Notes under the pieces: model-generated
The model's input: only the letters and a program-made list of their open reading frames with translations
What the model was told of the DNA's origin: nothing
Databases searched by the model: none
Source: Mytilus galloprovincialis
Taxonomy: Eukaryota; Mollusca; Bivalvia; Mytilida; Mytilidae
Length of the DNA: 64,000 nucleotides
Assembly (NCBI RefSeq): GCF_965363235.1
Contig: NC_134843.1
Coordinates: 87,391,795 to 87,455,794 of the forward strand
Reading direction: 5' to 3'
Translations under genes and position numbers: made by a program
Shown: piece after piece, positions 9,928-21,479 of the stretch
Layout of the letters: each line of letters starts with the position of its first letter
Position numbering within the stretch: the stretch's first letter is position 1

Positions 9928-11111
9928 TTAGAATTAAAATTAAAAAAAATGGAGTGTACTTCATAATCCGTTTACCTTGTCACATTATTAACAAGATTGA
10001 CAATTTGAAGAGGGGAATTCCTAAAATGAATATTATTTCATTATAATGATTCATTAACAAAGAAATATATCTGTTGTAATGAGTGACAAAACAATCATCT
10101 TCCTTAAAAAATGCAATGCAATTACAGAACATTATTTTGTCTACTTCTTCACAATAAAAAATAAACTTATTTAAAAATCACACGATTATAAAAAGGGAAA
10201 AAGGGGAGGGGTCCTGTGAGAGAGTTTGTTTGTGCTGTTGATTAAGTCATGCATCGAGAGATAATTGAAAGTGTAAAAGAATATAAAAAAAATAATGTAG
10301 ACGTTTGCTAAAATAAAAGATGAATTGTATTACTTTTGTACTATATGGGTTCAAAACTAAGCACTGAAAATAATTGCAATTAACGCTACTGTAGCATTTG
10401 TGATACAACAATACTAATTTTTAAAACATTTAAGACGGGAAAATAGACAAAAAATTCATGGCAATTGTTTTTTATTACAAACATCTTCACCACGAATTTA
10501 TTTCTTATATAAGAAAAAGGAGCAATTTTTCAAAATGTGAATTTTATCAGTTGAGCGTTGTTTTAATTCATCTTGATCAAATGAGCCAAACGTTACAGAA
10601 CTATTGCAGTTAGACAAACAATTGTAATCAATGGTATTTTTGCTCCTTTTTTACCATTTGACATCAAATTCTCGGTTTAATAGCCGATTTTAGATAATCG
10701 GAGCTTTTTACTTCTGAATAGGGCAATATCGTCAGTGTTTTATTAAGATAAAAACATATCTTATTAGATAAGCTATATTAAATTATTTACTTTTGAAAGC
10801 TAGATAACCTCGGACTTGTATGAAAGAATTCCGAAATATTGACAACAATTTGGGACAAAACAAACAGGCACAATGGGGGTACATCAGTCAACACATCAGT
10901 CAACATTGAGCTATAATTCTTATATGAAAACAAACAAAGATGTCAAAAAAGAAAACAAAATGCCATATAGACAAAGCTTATAGGCAAAAATGAAACAAAA
11001 CATTCGAGGGATACATAAGTGCCGAGCCGCGCCAAAATGATATCACATTCGACCCGTTGTGCCTGTTGTTGTCGTTGTTCATCTTTAAATCTTTTTCTCT
11101 TAACGAAATTG
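9928..11111. other. Intergenic region upstream of copy 2
   Basis: No gene seen. Much of it (from about 10440) is clearly homologous to 53832-54500 on the other strand, including the block around CGATTTTAGATAATCGGAGC and the GAGCCGCGCCAAAATGATAT block. Conservation here reflects the arm duplication, not necessarily function. Confidence 0.55.
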
Positions 11112-11297
11112 CAAAAGTACGGAGCCCCGATAGGGACATGCAAAGAAAAAAAAATATATTGTGCGCACAACTTAATTATATTGTGTGCACGAAATAATAA
11201 ATTGTGCGCACGAAATAATATATTGTGCTCACAATTTAGATATATTGTGCGCACAATATGATATGGTGTGCGCCCAAAATTAGGAAAACAGTTTTCA

Positions 11298-11840
11298 CTT
11301 GACCATGAACTCATTTTATTATTCATTCAACAAGGTGAAATGTTCGCGGTTTAGACGAAATCTCAGATACCAAAGGCAATCGTTCTTTTATATTAGGTTG
11401 TATGAAACGATTTTAATGTCTACATGTCAACTTGACAGGTGTCATCTGACCTTGACCTCATTTTCAGGGTTAAGTTGTCCGGCAAAGTATTTTTTTGTGT
11501 TTGGTGTATTTCTCGGATACTATAAACATTTAGCTAGACATATTTGGTGTACGGAATGTTTGTATGGTGTAATTGTCTATCTTGCAGTAATATTAATCTG
11601 ACCTTGATTTTATATTCATGGTTCGTGTTATTTGATTCTTGTTTGGTCTGTTTTTCAGATACTATAAGGAATAAGTGAACTTTATTTGTTTTATGGACTG
11701 GTTGTAATATATATATATTTGTCTGACCTTGACTTTATTTTCATGGTTTATTGGTCAATTTTAAACATCTCAGAATTGGTCTATTTTTTAGATATGATAA
11801 TAAATGTATAGTTTAACAGTATTTAGTGTAAAAAATAATT
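11298..11840 (+). repeat. Tandem ~125-155-bp units inside the 3-kb element
   Basis: Unit starts CTTGACCATGAACTCATTTT, CTGACCTTGACCTCATTTTC, CTGACCTTGATTTTATATTC and CTGACCTTGACTTTATTTTC lie near 11298, 11446, 11600 and 11724; each unit carries a TAGATACTATAA-like block. Confidence 0.7.
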
Positions 11841-11889
11841 ATAAGGCGCGCATGTTTTATAAGGTTTGTTTCTTAGATACATTTGGTTC

Positions 11890-12360
11890 TTCAATACAGC
11901 AAGAAAATCTCGCACCCAAAGGCGCGCTTCAGCTGGCCTATAAACAAAAATATGTACTAGTTCAGCGATAATGGACGTCATACTAAACTTCGTAAGTGTT
12001 TCTCGTTTCTCGTTTTTTTATATAGATTAGGTTTTCCGGTTTGAATGGTTTTCCACTAGTAATTTCGGGGACCCTTTATAGCTTGCTGTTTGTTGTGAGC
12101 CTAAGCTACGTGTTAAAGACCGTGCTTTGACCTATAATGGTTTACTTTTATAAATTGTGACTTGGATGGAGAGTTGTCTCATTGGCACTCATACCACATC
12201 TTCCTTTATCTATCCAAAATATATAAAAGAAACTAAAATCAAAATTCACAAAAGACCAACACAAAGGCCAGAGGCTCCTGACCTTGGACGGACACAAAAA
12301 TGCGGCGGAGTTAAACATGTTCTGTGAGATCTCAACCCTCTTTTTGTACCTCTAGCCAAT
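11890..12360 (+). repeat. Dispersed repeats (two families, adjacent)
   Basis: TCTTCAATACAGCAAGAAAA to TAATGGACGTCATACTAAAC belongs to the family at 3420-3770. Then comes a SINE-like tail with TATAGCTTGCTGTTTGTTGT and GGAGAGTTGTCTCATTGGCA, also seen at 13040-13210, 18600-18740 and 60840-61070, and then a GGCCAGAGGCTCCTGACCTT block. Confidence 0.7.
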
Positions 12361-13039
12361 GCAGATAAAAAAAAATCAGTTTAACAGAAATCCGTGTCTG
12401 ATGTCAAAATAGGTAACAAATGAAACTTAACAAAATGACAATGATACATAAATTAACAAAGGACTACTAGCAGTTACTGACATGCCAGCTCCACACCTCA
12501 ATTAAACTGATTGAAAGATTATGACTTTCTTCATTATTTGAATATCAAGCATAATCCCTCTCGTTAGGGGTTGAGTATCATACCATCATAAAATATATGA
12601 GAAGAAAATAACCCGTATTTGTATGAGCTATGTTGTATATGTATTATGTTTTCTCTTTCTACTCGCATCGATCGCGATCAATCGGCCACAAGTTTTTGAA
12701 TAAATGATGCCCCAAAACGGACCATTTTTGGAAAAATTGAATCATAATTGTTTCGTTTGTTTTCAAAATATACCACTGAGGAATACTTTTTCATTGACTA
12801 TTCCTAAATTGCTAAGTAACATTTCAGTTTCTTAATGAATACGAACAATATTCTGTAAAATTGTATAATGCAATCGATCAAAAATAGATACTATCAGTGA
12901 CCTTTTGCCCTCTCTTCTTTTAATCAGAATGAATCTTGGCCTGAAACATTTGTACACAACTCTTGAAAAAATTCTAAATCATAATTAGCATACTGTTCTA
13001 CGTCGGAAACTTGTTATTCAGTGGTAGTCGTTTATTGGT

Positions 13040-13210
13040 GTGGTTCATATATGTTTATCGTTTTGTTACAGTCATTTTGGGCCTTTTATAGTTTGCTGTT
13101 AGGTGTGAACCAACGCTCCGTAATGAAGACCGTACTAATAACTAGTAACTTTTAATAAATTATGATTTGAATGGAGAGCTGTCTCATTGGCACTCATATT
13201 GCATCTTTTG
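13040..13210 (+). repeat. SINE-like tail repeat
   Basis: Contains TTTATAGTTTGCTGTTAGGT and GGAGAGCTGTCTCATTGGCA followed by CACTCATATTGCATC, parallel to the copies at 12000-12200, 18600-18740 and 60840-61070. Confidence 0.7.
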
Positions 13211-14117
13211 ATTTATATATGTACTCAGTTTTATCTCTATTTGATTACAACTTTATGGTGAATTTGTTAGACTGAACACACCGTCACATTTCAATAACGA
13301 ACAGTACATTTGGGTCAAAACAGTACTTAATCATGAACAAACAGAGTCATCTTTAATGATAAAAAAAAACTTGTGTACGTGTATTCAGTTTTCAGTGGAT
13401 TTGACTTACTCTACACAATGATATGTTTAGAGAAACCACATTATTCATTTAAGTTGATGACACTAAAACTTCATCATAAACTATAACTAAATCATTTACC
13501 ATAAACACAGACGGACGGATGAACAGACGTAAAGACTTTTAAATATAATGGCCATCTCTATCGTCGACGGAGCATAACAAAATCAAAGTCGTGAATTGAG
13601 GAACTTGTGTCAATCAAAACAAAATATTGAGATTTTCAGAAATAAAGTATAATGCATAAGTGCAAATAGTAGTTGTATATTTGTTACAAGAAAGTCTACG
13701 TAGGTTCGATAGTGTTCTCGCTCTATTGTAAAGTCTGTTTCAAACCGTTCCAATAAACTCTGATATAAAGTGGAGGCTTCCGACGCATCTGTTGGTAAAC
13801 CAAGTTTCAGACGAAATAAACGTAATTTATTCAGTATTCATGCATGTCAGGAGTCGATACAAATGCACTGATGATTTTTTGCTAGAGTATTTCCATGTAA
13901 TCTAGCCCTATTTAAAAGAAAACCTTATGCATTTCTCTATTCTGGCAATTTAAAAAGGAGACATTGAAGCCCTGTACCATGTGTAAGGTCAAAGAATTTA
14001 ACGCACACTATATTATGTTGTGCGCACAATATATTTAATTGTGCGCACACTATATTATTTTGTGCGTACAATATATTTTTTTTCTTTGCATGTCCCTAGC
14101 GGGGCTATGTACAAAAG

Positions 14118-15375
14118 TTTACCCAAAGAACGTTTCTTTGGAAAATAAAGTGAAAATAAATATAAAAAAAATGAAAAATATTTGTTTTGAGAAAAATTGA
14201 AGGTCTTTCCATTTCACATGTTGATACTAAAGATAATATAATTTTAATGTCGGGGTCTGTTAAAGCTGACTATGAGGTATGAGTTTTGCCGTTGTCAAAG
14301 GCCTTTTTGTAGCCTTTAATTAATTCAGTTCAATACATTTGAACTTTGATTGGTAGCTGTTTCATTGTCAACCATACTACATTTCCATATTTTTATATTT
14401 TACACAGATTTCCACAGATTTTTTTTTAAAAACAAAACAAATTGCCTTCGTTAAAACAAAATTTTCAGAAAGTAACGATTTAAACAAAAAAACAGTTATT
14501 CATCGAATTGATCATTTAATTTTAAAAAAGACACAAATCAAGGTAACTTAACAAAACATTGAATCAAAAGTAAAATCACAAAAATACTGAACTCAGAGGA
14601 AAATCAATTCGGAAAGTCCATAATCTCATCTTATAAGAAAATTTAGATACTTTATTCTTACACTAAAAGTACATGCTAATTATATTATATCTTAATTGTC
14701 AGTTTAAATTAACGTTAAGCCTAATTAAATAATATAACTCAACATCCAAAAGACCTTACGAACATGTAATTTATTTCTATCTCTTGCCATTTTAATATTA
14801 CATTGCTTTAAAAGTCCATATATTAATGCTTATATATCAATTCACGACTTGTTGTAAATACACTGGTTTTTATGGTGGAGGATGCTGTTCATTCATATTT
14901 TACAGAGGATTTATTGTGTGTTTTAATGTACATATACTGTTAGCATTTATCGGTCTCGTCCGAGTGCTCCTAAACAGGAGGGAATTACGAAAGAAGAAGA
15001 AGACATGGCAAAATCAAATAACAAGACGCATCAAAATCATAAATAAAATCCAATGTGTGTGTCTCATGCTACACATGCATCAGCAACCATGTGGAACCAA
15101 ACTCGAAAAGACATCAAACATCTAAATATTTTCCAAAAAAAAGCAGTTGTGAAGATTTCTGTATAGAAAGGTGGATTTAGCTAAACTCTTTTCCATTAGA
15201 TGTTTTGAAATATTTTTAGCTACGTATTTTGAAACAGCATAGAGGGACATTTCTGTTGTTGTTTTAGAGCCCATAAGAAACGAAATGTAAATGTTTTCAT
15301 GTTTATCCACAAAAACATCAAAAGTTCTTGTACAGAAACATTCTTTCGTGTTATAACCGTATCCATTGTTGAATT
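14118..15375. other. Intergenic, arm-homologous sequence
   Basis: No gene seen. The part 14118-14460 matches 53530-53825 and 15120-15310 matches 53065-53310, both on the other strand. The open frames here are mirrored but frame-disrupted between arms, which argues against coding. Confidence 0.5.
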
Positions 15376-15379
15376 TTTT

Positions 15380-16012
15380 AATACGCTTTCTTTTAATTTG
15401 AATAACTGACGAGGTCAGGTTTCCTCTATTTTGAACAACTGAATAGTTTAACTTTCTTTTGTTTCGAATAACTGAATAGTTAAGGTTTCTTCTATTTTGT
15501 ACACCTAAATAGTTAACTTCTTTTATTTCGAATAACTGAATAGGTCAGATTTCTTTTGTTTCGAATAACTGAATAGGGCGGGTGTTTTCTTTTTTGAACA
15601 ACTGAATAACTGAATAGGTATTTTTTTCTATTTTGAATAACTGAATAGATCAGGTTTCTTCTATTTTGAACAACTGAATAGTTTAACTTTCTTTTATTTT
15701 GAATAAATGAATAGGGCAGGTTTCCTCTATTTTGAACAACGGAATAGTTTAACTTTCTTATGTTTCGAATAACTGATTGGTCAGATTTCTTCTATTTTAA
15801 ACAACTGAGTAGTTTAACTTTTTTTTATTTTGAATAACTAAATAGGTCAGGTTTGTTATAATTGGAATAACTGAAAAGTTTAACATTCTTTTGTTTTGAA
15901 TAATTGAATAGGGCAGATTTCTTCTTTTTTGAACAACTGAATAGATTAATTTCTTCTATTTTGAATAACTGTGAAGGTTATCTTTTTTCAATTTTGAATA
16001 ACTTATTACTCT
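15380..16012 (-). repeat. Minisatellite array, 33-bp alternating units (left arm)
   Basis: On the minus strand it is a tandem array of TTCAGTTATTCAAAATAAAA and TTCAGTTGTTCAAAATAGAA type units, each about 33 bp, alternating. It is the counterpart of the array split over 47.39-49.01 and 51.78-53.03 kb in the right arm, but only about 0.63 kb long here against about 2.9 kb there. Confidence 0.85.
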
Positions 16013-16439
16013 CCCAATGAAACACATCGATGAAATAATTTGGTTCATTTTATTTGACCTTTTTCATTTTCCGTTAATGCAAATGATTTGACATGGTATT
16101 TGGATTTAAGAATTCACGCACATTTTTCTTTTAGTTTTAATCTTGTTGTAACATAAACATGTGTTTGATAATTTGTTTCCTCTTGATTAACAGATCAGCA
16201 GTATTATGATTTTTGACTTTTTCTCTAATTTGTATGAATATAAATAAATGAATTTGATGTTTAAATTTTGTTTTATTTGAAATAATATCAAAATAATCAA
16301 TGACAAACATAACACTATACACAGATTCTGTATTAATAACACAGAATCGCTTATTTTTTTAAAAGATTTAGAAAAAAAATATCTTGGTGTTTATTTTTTT
16401 TAACAGAACACAATTTTTTCGCTTTCACAGGGTACAACA

Positions 16440-16760
16440 GGAGATAAAATTGAGAATGGAAATAGGAAATACGTCAAAGAGACAACAACCCGACCAAAGA
16501 GTAGACAACAGCTGAGAGTCACCAATATGTCATTAACGGGAGGTGGTCCTCAGCTGGCCCCTAAATAAAATTTAGTTCACTGAAAATTGACATCACACTA
16601 AACTCCAAAACAAACAAATGAACTCAAAATTAAAAAAAAAACATACAAAACTAACAAAGGCCTGAGGCTCCTGACCTAGGACGAGCCAAAATTTGCGACG
16701 GGGTTAAACATGTTTAATGAGATCTCAACTTTCTCCATAACCTCTAGGTAATTATTTTTC
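16440..16760 (+). repeat. Dispersed repeat (GAGAATGGAAATAGG family)
   Basis: Opens ATTGAGAATGGAAATAGGAA, includes GGTGGTCCTCAGCTGGCCCC and GCCTGAGGCTCCTGACCTAG. Same order as at 3420-3770 and 56460-56810. Confidence 0.75.
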
Positions 16761-17334
16761 TTTTATCTTTTATTCAAACTTTCGTTTCAAGTCATATCAA
16801 GAATTTTCTAGCCTCGTATTATGACCCGACACTACAACGCTTAGCTAAACTGAGAACGTGCAAATTTTAGAAAAATTGTTACTGTTTATCAAAACAAAAA
16901 TTGTTTTACAAATTTTGTACGGAAAAGGACTCATTTTCTGATTTCACGTCCTATATGCTTTAGAAATGTTTAAATTTGTATTATGCAAACTTTATCAACG
17001 AAGAGGGAAAAGATTTGACTTGCTTGCTATGGAACTCTTGAGGAACAACATAGAAATATGTCAATCATCTTTCAACGTTCTTTTCGGAAAACGTCTTGAA
17101 TAGTTTGTTCGTCTGTGATAACACATTTTCAAAGGTCTCCAGCACACAATTGTCATGACAAAATCAACAGCTCATAACTTTCTCTGGAACAACTTTCCTC
17201 ACCGTGTATGTGTTTTTTTTAATTAGCTTTGTTCTATTGATAACTCCAGAAAAGTTAAAGAAGCCAAGTTATGTTCTTTAATTGCATTGCGTTTGTTTAA
17301 AATCATTTATTACAACGTTATTTTTCCTTTAAGG

Positions 17335-17520
17335 TGGTACCTAACACTTCAGGGAGATAACAGCTAAACGTGATAATTACGCTGTGTTGTTAAGGGAATA
17401 TTAAGCTTTTAAATTATCAAAATTAGTGTTTATCAAACTGCAATATAACTAGTGTATCTTTTTTGGTGAAATGATTGGTTCAATTTTTTTGAAATTTTTA
17501 TATTTTTGTCAAAGGGTCAA
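17335..17520 (+). mobile_element. Partial AAGGTGGTACC-type MITE
   Basis: Begins AAGGTGGTACCTAACACTTC, the same terminal sequence as the complete element at 37871-38149, and shares internal TTTGACAAA and AATTTTTATA blocks. It lies within a duplicated piece of promoter-distal sequence: 17190-17340 is repeated at 17530-17680. Confidence 0.6.
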
Positions 17521-17794
17521 AGTAAATACTTTCCCCATCGTGTGTGTCGGTTTTTTTTTCAATTGGTTTTGTTCTATTGTGTATACCTGTAAAGGTGAAG
17601 TAGCCAAATAATGTTCATAAATTGCATTGCGTTTGTTTAAAACATTTCTTAGAACTATATTTTTCCTTCAATGAATCAAATAATGAAATAATCTACATTT
17701 CTTGGAATACTTTCTTTTAAATTTCCATTCTTGCACATAATGTGACAATGTATACAGATTATGCTATGCACTGACATTTGTATTTTAACTTTAA

Positions 17795-17879
17795 TCTTAT
17801 TGTTTCAGGAACATGTGTGTGATTATTTCTTCCTCTTGATTAACAGATCTGCAGTGAGTTGATAGAACAAAGTATATAT
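17795..17879 (+). promoter_or_regulatory. Core promoter of copy 3 (TATA plus conserved upstream box)
   Basis: The upstream box TCTTATTGTTTCAGGAACAT then GTGTGTGATTATTT is at 17795-17828. A TATA box (TATATAT, then C) is at 17873-17879, 45 bp below it. A TCAGT initiator-like motif lies at 17904-17908 and the ATG at 17947. The promoter looks intact although the gene's last exon is broken. Confidence 0.65.
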
Positions 17880-18599
17880 CACGCGCAGACAACTGTCGTT
17901 TTCTCAGTAATCAGATCCTTTCTGCAAACTGTTTGAATTGAAAACAATGAATGATACCAGTGCCGTAGTTTTGGTGGCTTTAGTCCTTATTGGATCATTT
18001 GCTGTGCAAAGTGGTAAGTAAAAATTTGACTGACGTAAAATAATTGTTAATGTATTTCATATTCATTTTATTCTTTGAAGATTTTGTATTGCCTACAAAA
18101 CTAACTAATGAAGTTGATTTTATGTTTCGATTTTTGAAATTTTAGTCACCGCAAGAAAAAAAAATGTTTTAAACTTCTTTAGTAATTTGATCTTTCGTGG
18201 AGAATTGTCTCATTGGCAATCACACCACATCTTCTTTTTTTTATATGATGAAACAGTTGTACCATATTCAGAATAACGACCGATATGAATTTAAAATCTT
18301 AAAACAAATAATATTATCTTTTTTACTCTTACTCTTCGAAAATTGAGCAATATTAATACACAACATGTAATAGAAAATCAACAAAATAGTGCACCTGCGC
18401 ACATCAAATATGTGACCTTTCGTTACTATCTTTTTGTTAAGTTAATAGTCTTGTTTCATCAAAGCATTTGTACAGATAAAAGGGAAATTCATTGTTAGAA
18501 GCGAGACAATATCAATCTGAAAACGTAGTAACAACTAAAGTGTTTGCAAAAGGATATCTAAATATCATCGCTCTCTTTCCTCAATAAAAGGTTTTTTTG

Positions 18600-18745
18600 C
18601 ATGTCTATAGCTTGGTGTTTGGTGTAAACAAAGGCTCCGTGTTGTAAACTGAACTGTGATCTGTAATAGTATACTTTTTGATAAATGTAACTTGGATGGA
18701 GAGTCGTCTCATTTGCACTCATACCACATCTTCTTATATCTATTT
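18600..18745 (+). repeat. SINE-like tail repeat in intron 1 of copy 3
   Basis: Contains AGCTTGGTGTTTGGTGTAAA, GGAGAGTCGTCTCATTTGCA and CTCATACCACATCTTCTTA, matching the family at 12000-12200. Confidence 0.65.
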
Positions 18746-19309
18746 ATACTTGTACTATTTATCTTTCTTGATTAATGACGAATTTTATTCTGGATTTGCC
18801 TACAATACACTTTGTTGCCATTTATTTTGACGATATCAATTTAGTTTTGCAAATAAAGTATTAGAAATTATCAAACAAATAATTTACAGACTAATTGAAC
18901 ATTAATTTTACTGTCCCTGGTGTTTTTCAGATGTCAGTGATGTAAGTATAAAAAAAAGCATAGTTAATAAAGTGAAATAACAATAACAAAGAATGTAATT
19001 TATTAAATTTATATATTTTACACAGTAAACAAGATTGATAAAAATGAACATTGTAGATATAAAACACAGAGAAGAAATTTATTGACACGCATACCACATC
19101 TTCTTGTTTATATATATTTTATGCAACTACAAGTAATTGTAACAATGAATTCCATCAGTTTTATGTTTCGTGTTTTGACTCATAAACCGATGGTCCTAAT
19201 GTTTAGAAATATCGGATAATATGAATGTGTTTCGAGAGAAGTTATTTTCTTTACCAAAGCATTTACAAATTAACTGTAAACAAAATTTAGATTTTTTTGA
19301 AATACTAAG

Positions 19310-19865
19310 GCTTTTCTACCTCAGTCATAGATTACCTTAGCTGTATTTGGCAAAACTTTTAGGAATTTTGTTCCTCAATGTTCTTCAATTTCGTACTTTG
19401 TTTGGCCTTTTTCACTTTTTCAGATTCGAGCGTCACTGATTAGTCTTTTGTAGACGAAACGCCCGTCTAGTGTATATACACAATTTAGTCCTGGTATCTA
19501 TGATGAGTTTATATACAACCACTGGGTCGATGCCACGGCTGGTGGAGATTTATTTCCCCGAGGGTATCACAAGCCCAATAGTCAGCACTTTTTATGCTGA
19601 CATGAATTATCATTAATATGGTTATATTTATAAATTAACTGTTAACAAAAGTTTGATTTTTTTTAAATACTAAGGCTTTTCTACCTCAGGCATAGATTAC
19701 CTTAGCTGGTAACTTTTAGGAATGTTGGTCCTCAATGCTGTTCAACTTCGTACTTTGTTTGGCTTCTTTAACGTTTTTAGATTCGAGCATCACTGATAAC
19801 TCTTTTGTAGACGAAACGCGCGTCTGGCGTATATACAAAATTTAGTCGTGGTATCTATGATGAGT
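19310..19865 (-). repeat. Two adjacent copies of the dispersed GCGCGTTTCGTC element in intron 2 of copy 3
   Basis: Copy a (about 19310-19585) and copy b (about 19650-19865) both carry AAGGCTTTTCTACCTCAG, TTCGTACTTTGTTTGGC and TTTTGTAGACGAAACGC. Copy a also retains the block resembling the second half of the 353-bp unit at 5.3-6.6 kb (GGTCGATGCCACGGCTGGTG). Confidence 0.75.
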
Positions 19866-20678
19866 TTATTTTCAGATCGTTCAATGACCTTATATGATCA
19901 CATCAAATGTCTTAAGATCCTATTAATTGTCCACTGCATTTTAAAAAAAAAATGGTTTGTGCTGGGTGTTCAAACACTAAACAACCTTGTTATACGTTTA
20001 TATATCTGTTCCAATTCACTATCTACAGATAGAAAAATTTATCTGAATAATTTTTTTGGGGGTTTAAAATTTATAATAAGTTTTTGACATTCCTATGAGA
20101 TTGATTTACTACTGTATATAGTGTGTGATGATAATTTCTCCTTTTTTTAAAGAAACTATTTCTTCATGTATCCGTGTATTTTGTTTTAACAAATTAATCT
20201 TTAGATGACGAATTTGATGTATAAAATTTTAAATACATTTGTTAAATTTTGAAAATGAGAGATAAAATAACTATGCCTAATAAATTTATATTTTTTTAAA
20301 TTGAAATGCAAGTATTTGGGTGTTATAAAGTTTTTACGAAAAATTGTGTGAAGCAATCTGTCAGTTCCTCAATTCGTACAAAATTTATCCCTGACACGTT
20401 TTTGGTTATGAACGCGTATTCGTTATCAAATCTAAATTAGAACTGAATTTCACTTTCATTTTTGTTATAAATATTTCAGTATTATGGTCCAAACAATGAT
20501 TCTCCAAGACATTAAGGAGGTGGTAACTATAACAGATAAATCACAGAGGTTATGTCGGGTATAAAGTCTGAAACAAAGGCTGGAATAGAGGTCGATGGGG
20601 ACGAAAGTATTATTGAAACAAAGCATATAACTACTTGTACCGACACCAGTAAACTCAATATTGATTTGAACGATACAT

Positions 20679-20684
20679 AATAAA
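20679..20684 (+). terminator. Poly(A) signal of copy 3
   Basis: AATAAA 63 nt beyond the ancestral stop position, aligned with the signal of copy 4. Confidence 0.6.
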
Positions 20685-21084
20685 GTTAAATTGGTGTTTC
20701 ATCTTAAAGTTTTATGTGTTCTTGTTAATCTTTATATTTGTGATTGTTTGGTTGATTTGCAGGCATCATTGAACGAATAATATGTTGACACCCTTTCACG
20801 ATTTTAAAAACTAAAACCATTATCTTAATACCAAAATGCAAAAATGATACTAATTGTGTGTTACATTTCAAGACAAAAATGTTTACCCATCTTAATTATT
20901 TTGATACCTTAGAAAATACGCAATCTTTAATAAGAATGATATTTGGCGGACCATAACCTCATTGAATATTTCAATGATCATCTAAACTTGTATTTGATAC
21001 TTAAACCAGAAAAGGATCAGCACAACTTTACATTGCCGGCTCATCTACATTTTTTTACATAGGTATTGTACGTACAATTAAATA

Positions 21085-21225
21085 AAGGCAACAGTAGTAT
21101 ACCGATGTTCAAAACTCATAAATCGATAGAAAAAAAAAAAAATCCGGGTCATTAACCAAAACCGAGGGGAACGCATTAAATACAAGAGAATGACGACACA
21201 ATATTAAAACGATTTGCCCGCAGTC
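21085..21225 (-). repeat. Dispersed repeat (GCAACAGTAGTATACCG family)
   Basis: GCAACAGTAGTATACCGATG then TTCAAAACTCATAAATCGAT and an AACCAAAACCGAGGGGAACG block. Same blocks at 27373-27480, 37255-37420, reversed at 40570-40690 and 32050-32160. Confidence 0.65.
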
Positions 21226-21479
21226 AGGATGAATTTCAGAAACACTTAACCAATGTTTACGTTCGTTGTGGCATTAACCAAATGTCAATTCTTAAGAAAT
21301 CTTAAGCACGTCTCGAAAATATAAAATCCCGGTTTGTCTCTGAAATAAGTTCTGTATAAGCCTTCAATTTCCGCCCATTCGCTAAAAAGGAACAACAAAT
21401 AAGCACTATACAGCTATCTGGAGATTGAGTAACAAATACAAATTACACATATTATTCAAAAGAAGATCGTAAAAGAGGG

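Larger units (their letters stand above)
11112..14117. mobile_element. 3-kb terminal-inverted-repeat element with CAAAAG duplication
   Basis: The ends at 11118 and 14111 are inverted: TACGGAGCCCCGATAGGGAC on the left and, reading inwards from the right, TACATAGCCCCGCTAGGGAC, both followed by ATGCAAAGAAAAA. Next come tandem TATTGTGCGCACAA-type units in both subterminal regions (11158-11265 and 14000-14070). The element is flanked by CAAAAG on both sides (11112-11117, 14112-14117). The other arm has a single CTTTTG at 53826-53831 with matching flanks, so it is the empty site. No transposase is visible, so it is non-autonomous. It contains tandem units of about 150 bp starting TGACCTTGA (11298-11840) and older repeats. 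Confidence 0.9.
17947..20616 (+). pseudogene. Copy 3: decayed member of the cationic peptide family
   Basis: Exon 1 (17947-18013) is open and reads MNDTSAVVLVAL then VLIGSFAVQS, ending at a GTAAGT donor. The microexon is 18931-18941 and gives DVSD. Exon 3 starts at 20480 after ATTTCAG but reads only YYGPNNDSPRH before TAA at 20513-20515. Against copy 4 the CGT codon has become CAT and the next Tyr codon TAA; a second TAA follows in AGATAA and a small deletion shifts the frame. Homology continues to a TGA at 20614-20616. The transcript could still yield a signal peptide plus a 15-residue weakly charged stub. Exon 1 also has four amino-acid changes from copy 4, so constraint is relaxed. Confidence 0.85.
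7905..21015 (+). repeat. Left arm of large inverted duplication
   Basis: From about 7905 to 21015 the sequence matches, in reverse complement, 58950 down to 42548. Anchors seen by eye: the flank at 7910-8260 with 58620-58950; gene copy 2 with copy 5; 10440-11117 with 53832-54500; 15120-15310 with 53065-53310; the minisatellite 15.38-16.01 with 51.78-53.03; 16860-17940 with 46170-47390; gene copy 3 with copy 4; and 20880-21010 with 42550-42670. Differences between arms are mainly insertions. The arm carries two genes in head-to-head orientation. Confidence 0.85.

Noticed and set aside
10943-11326. 127-codon minus-strand frame
   Set aside because: It spans the boundary of the 3-kb transposon and its GTGCGCAC tandem repeats, so it cannot be an ancestral gene.
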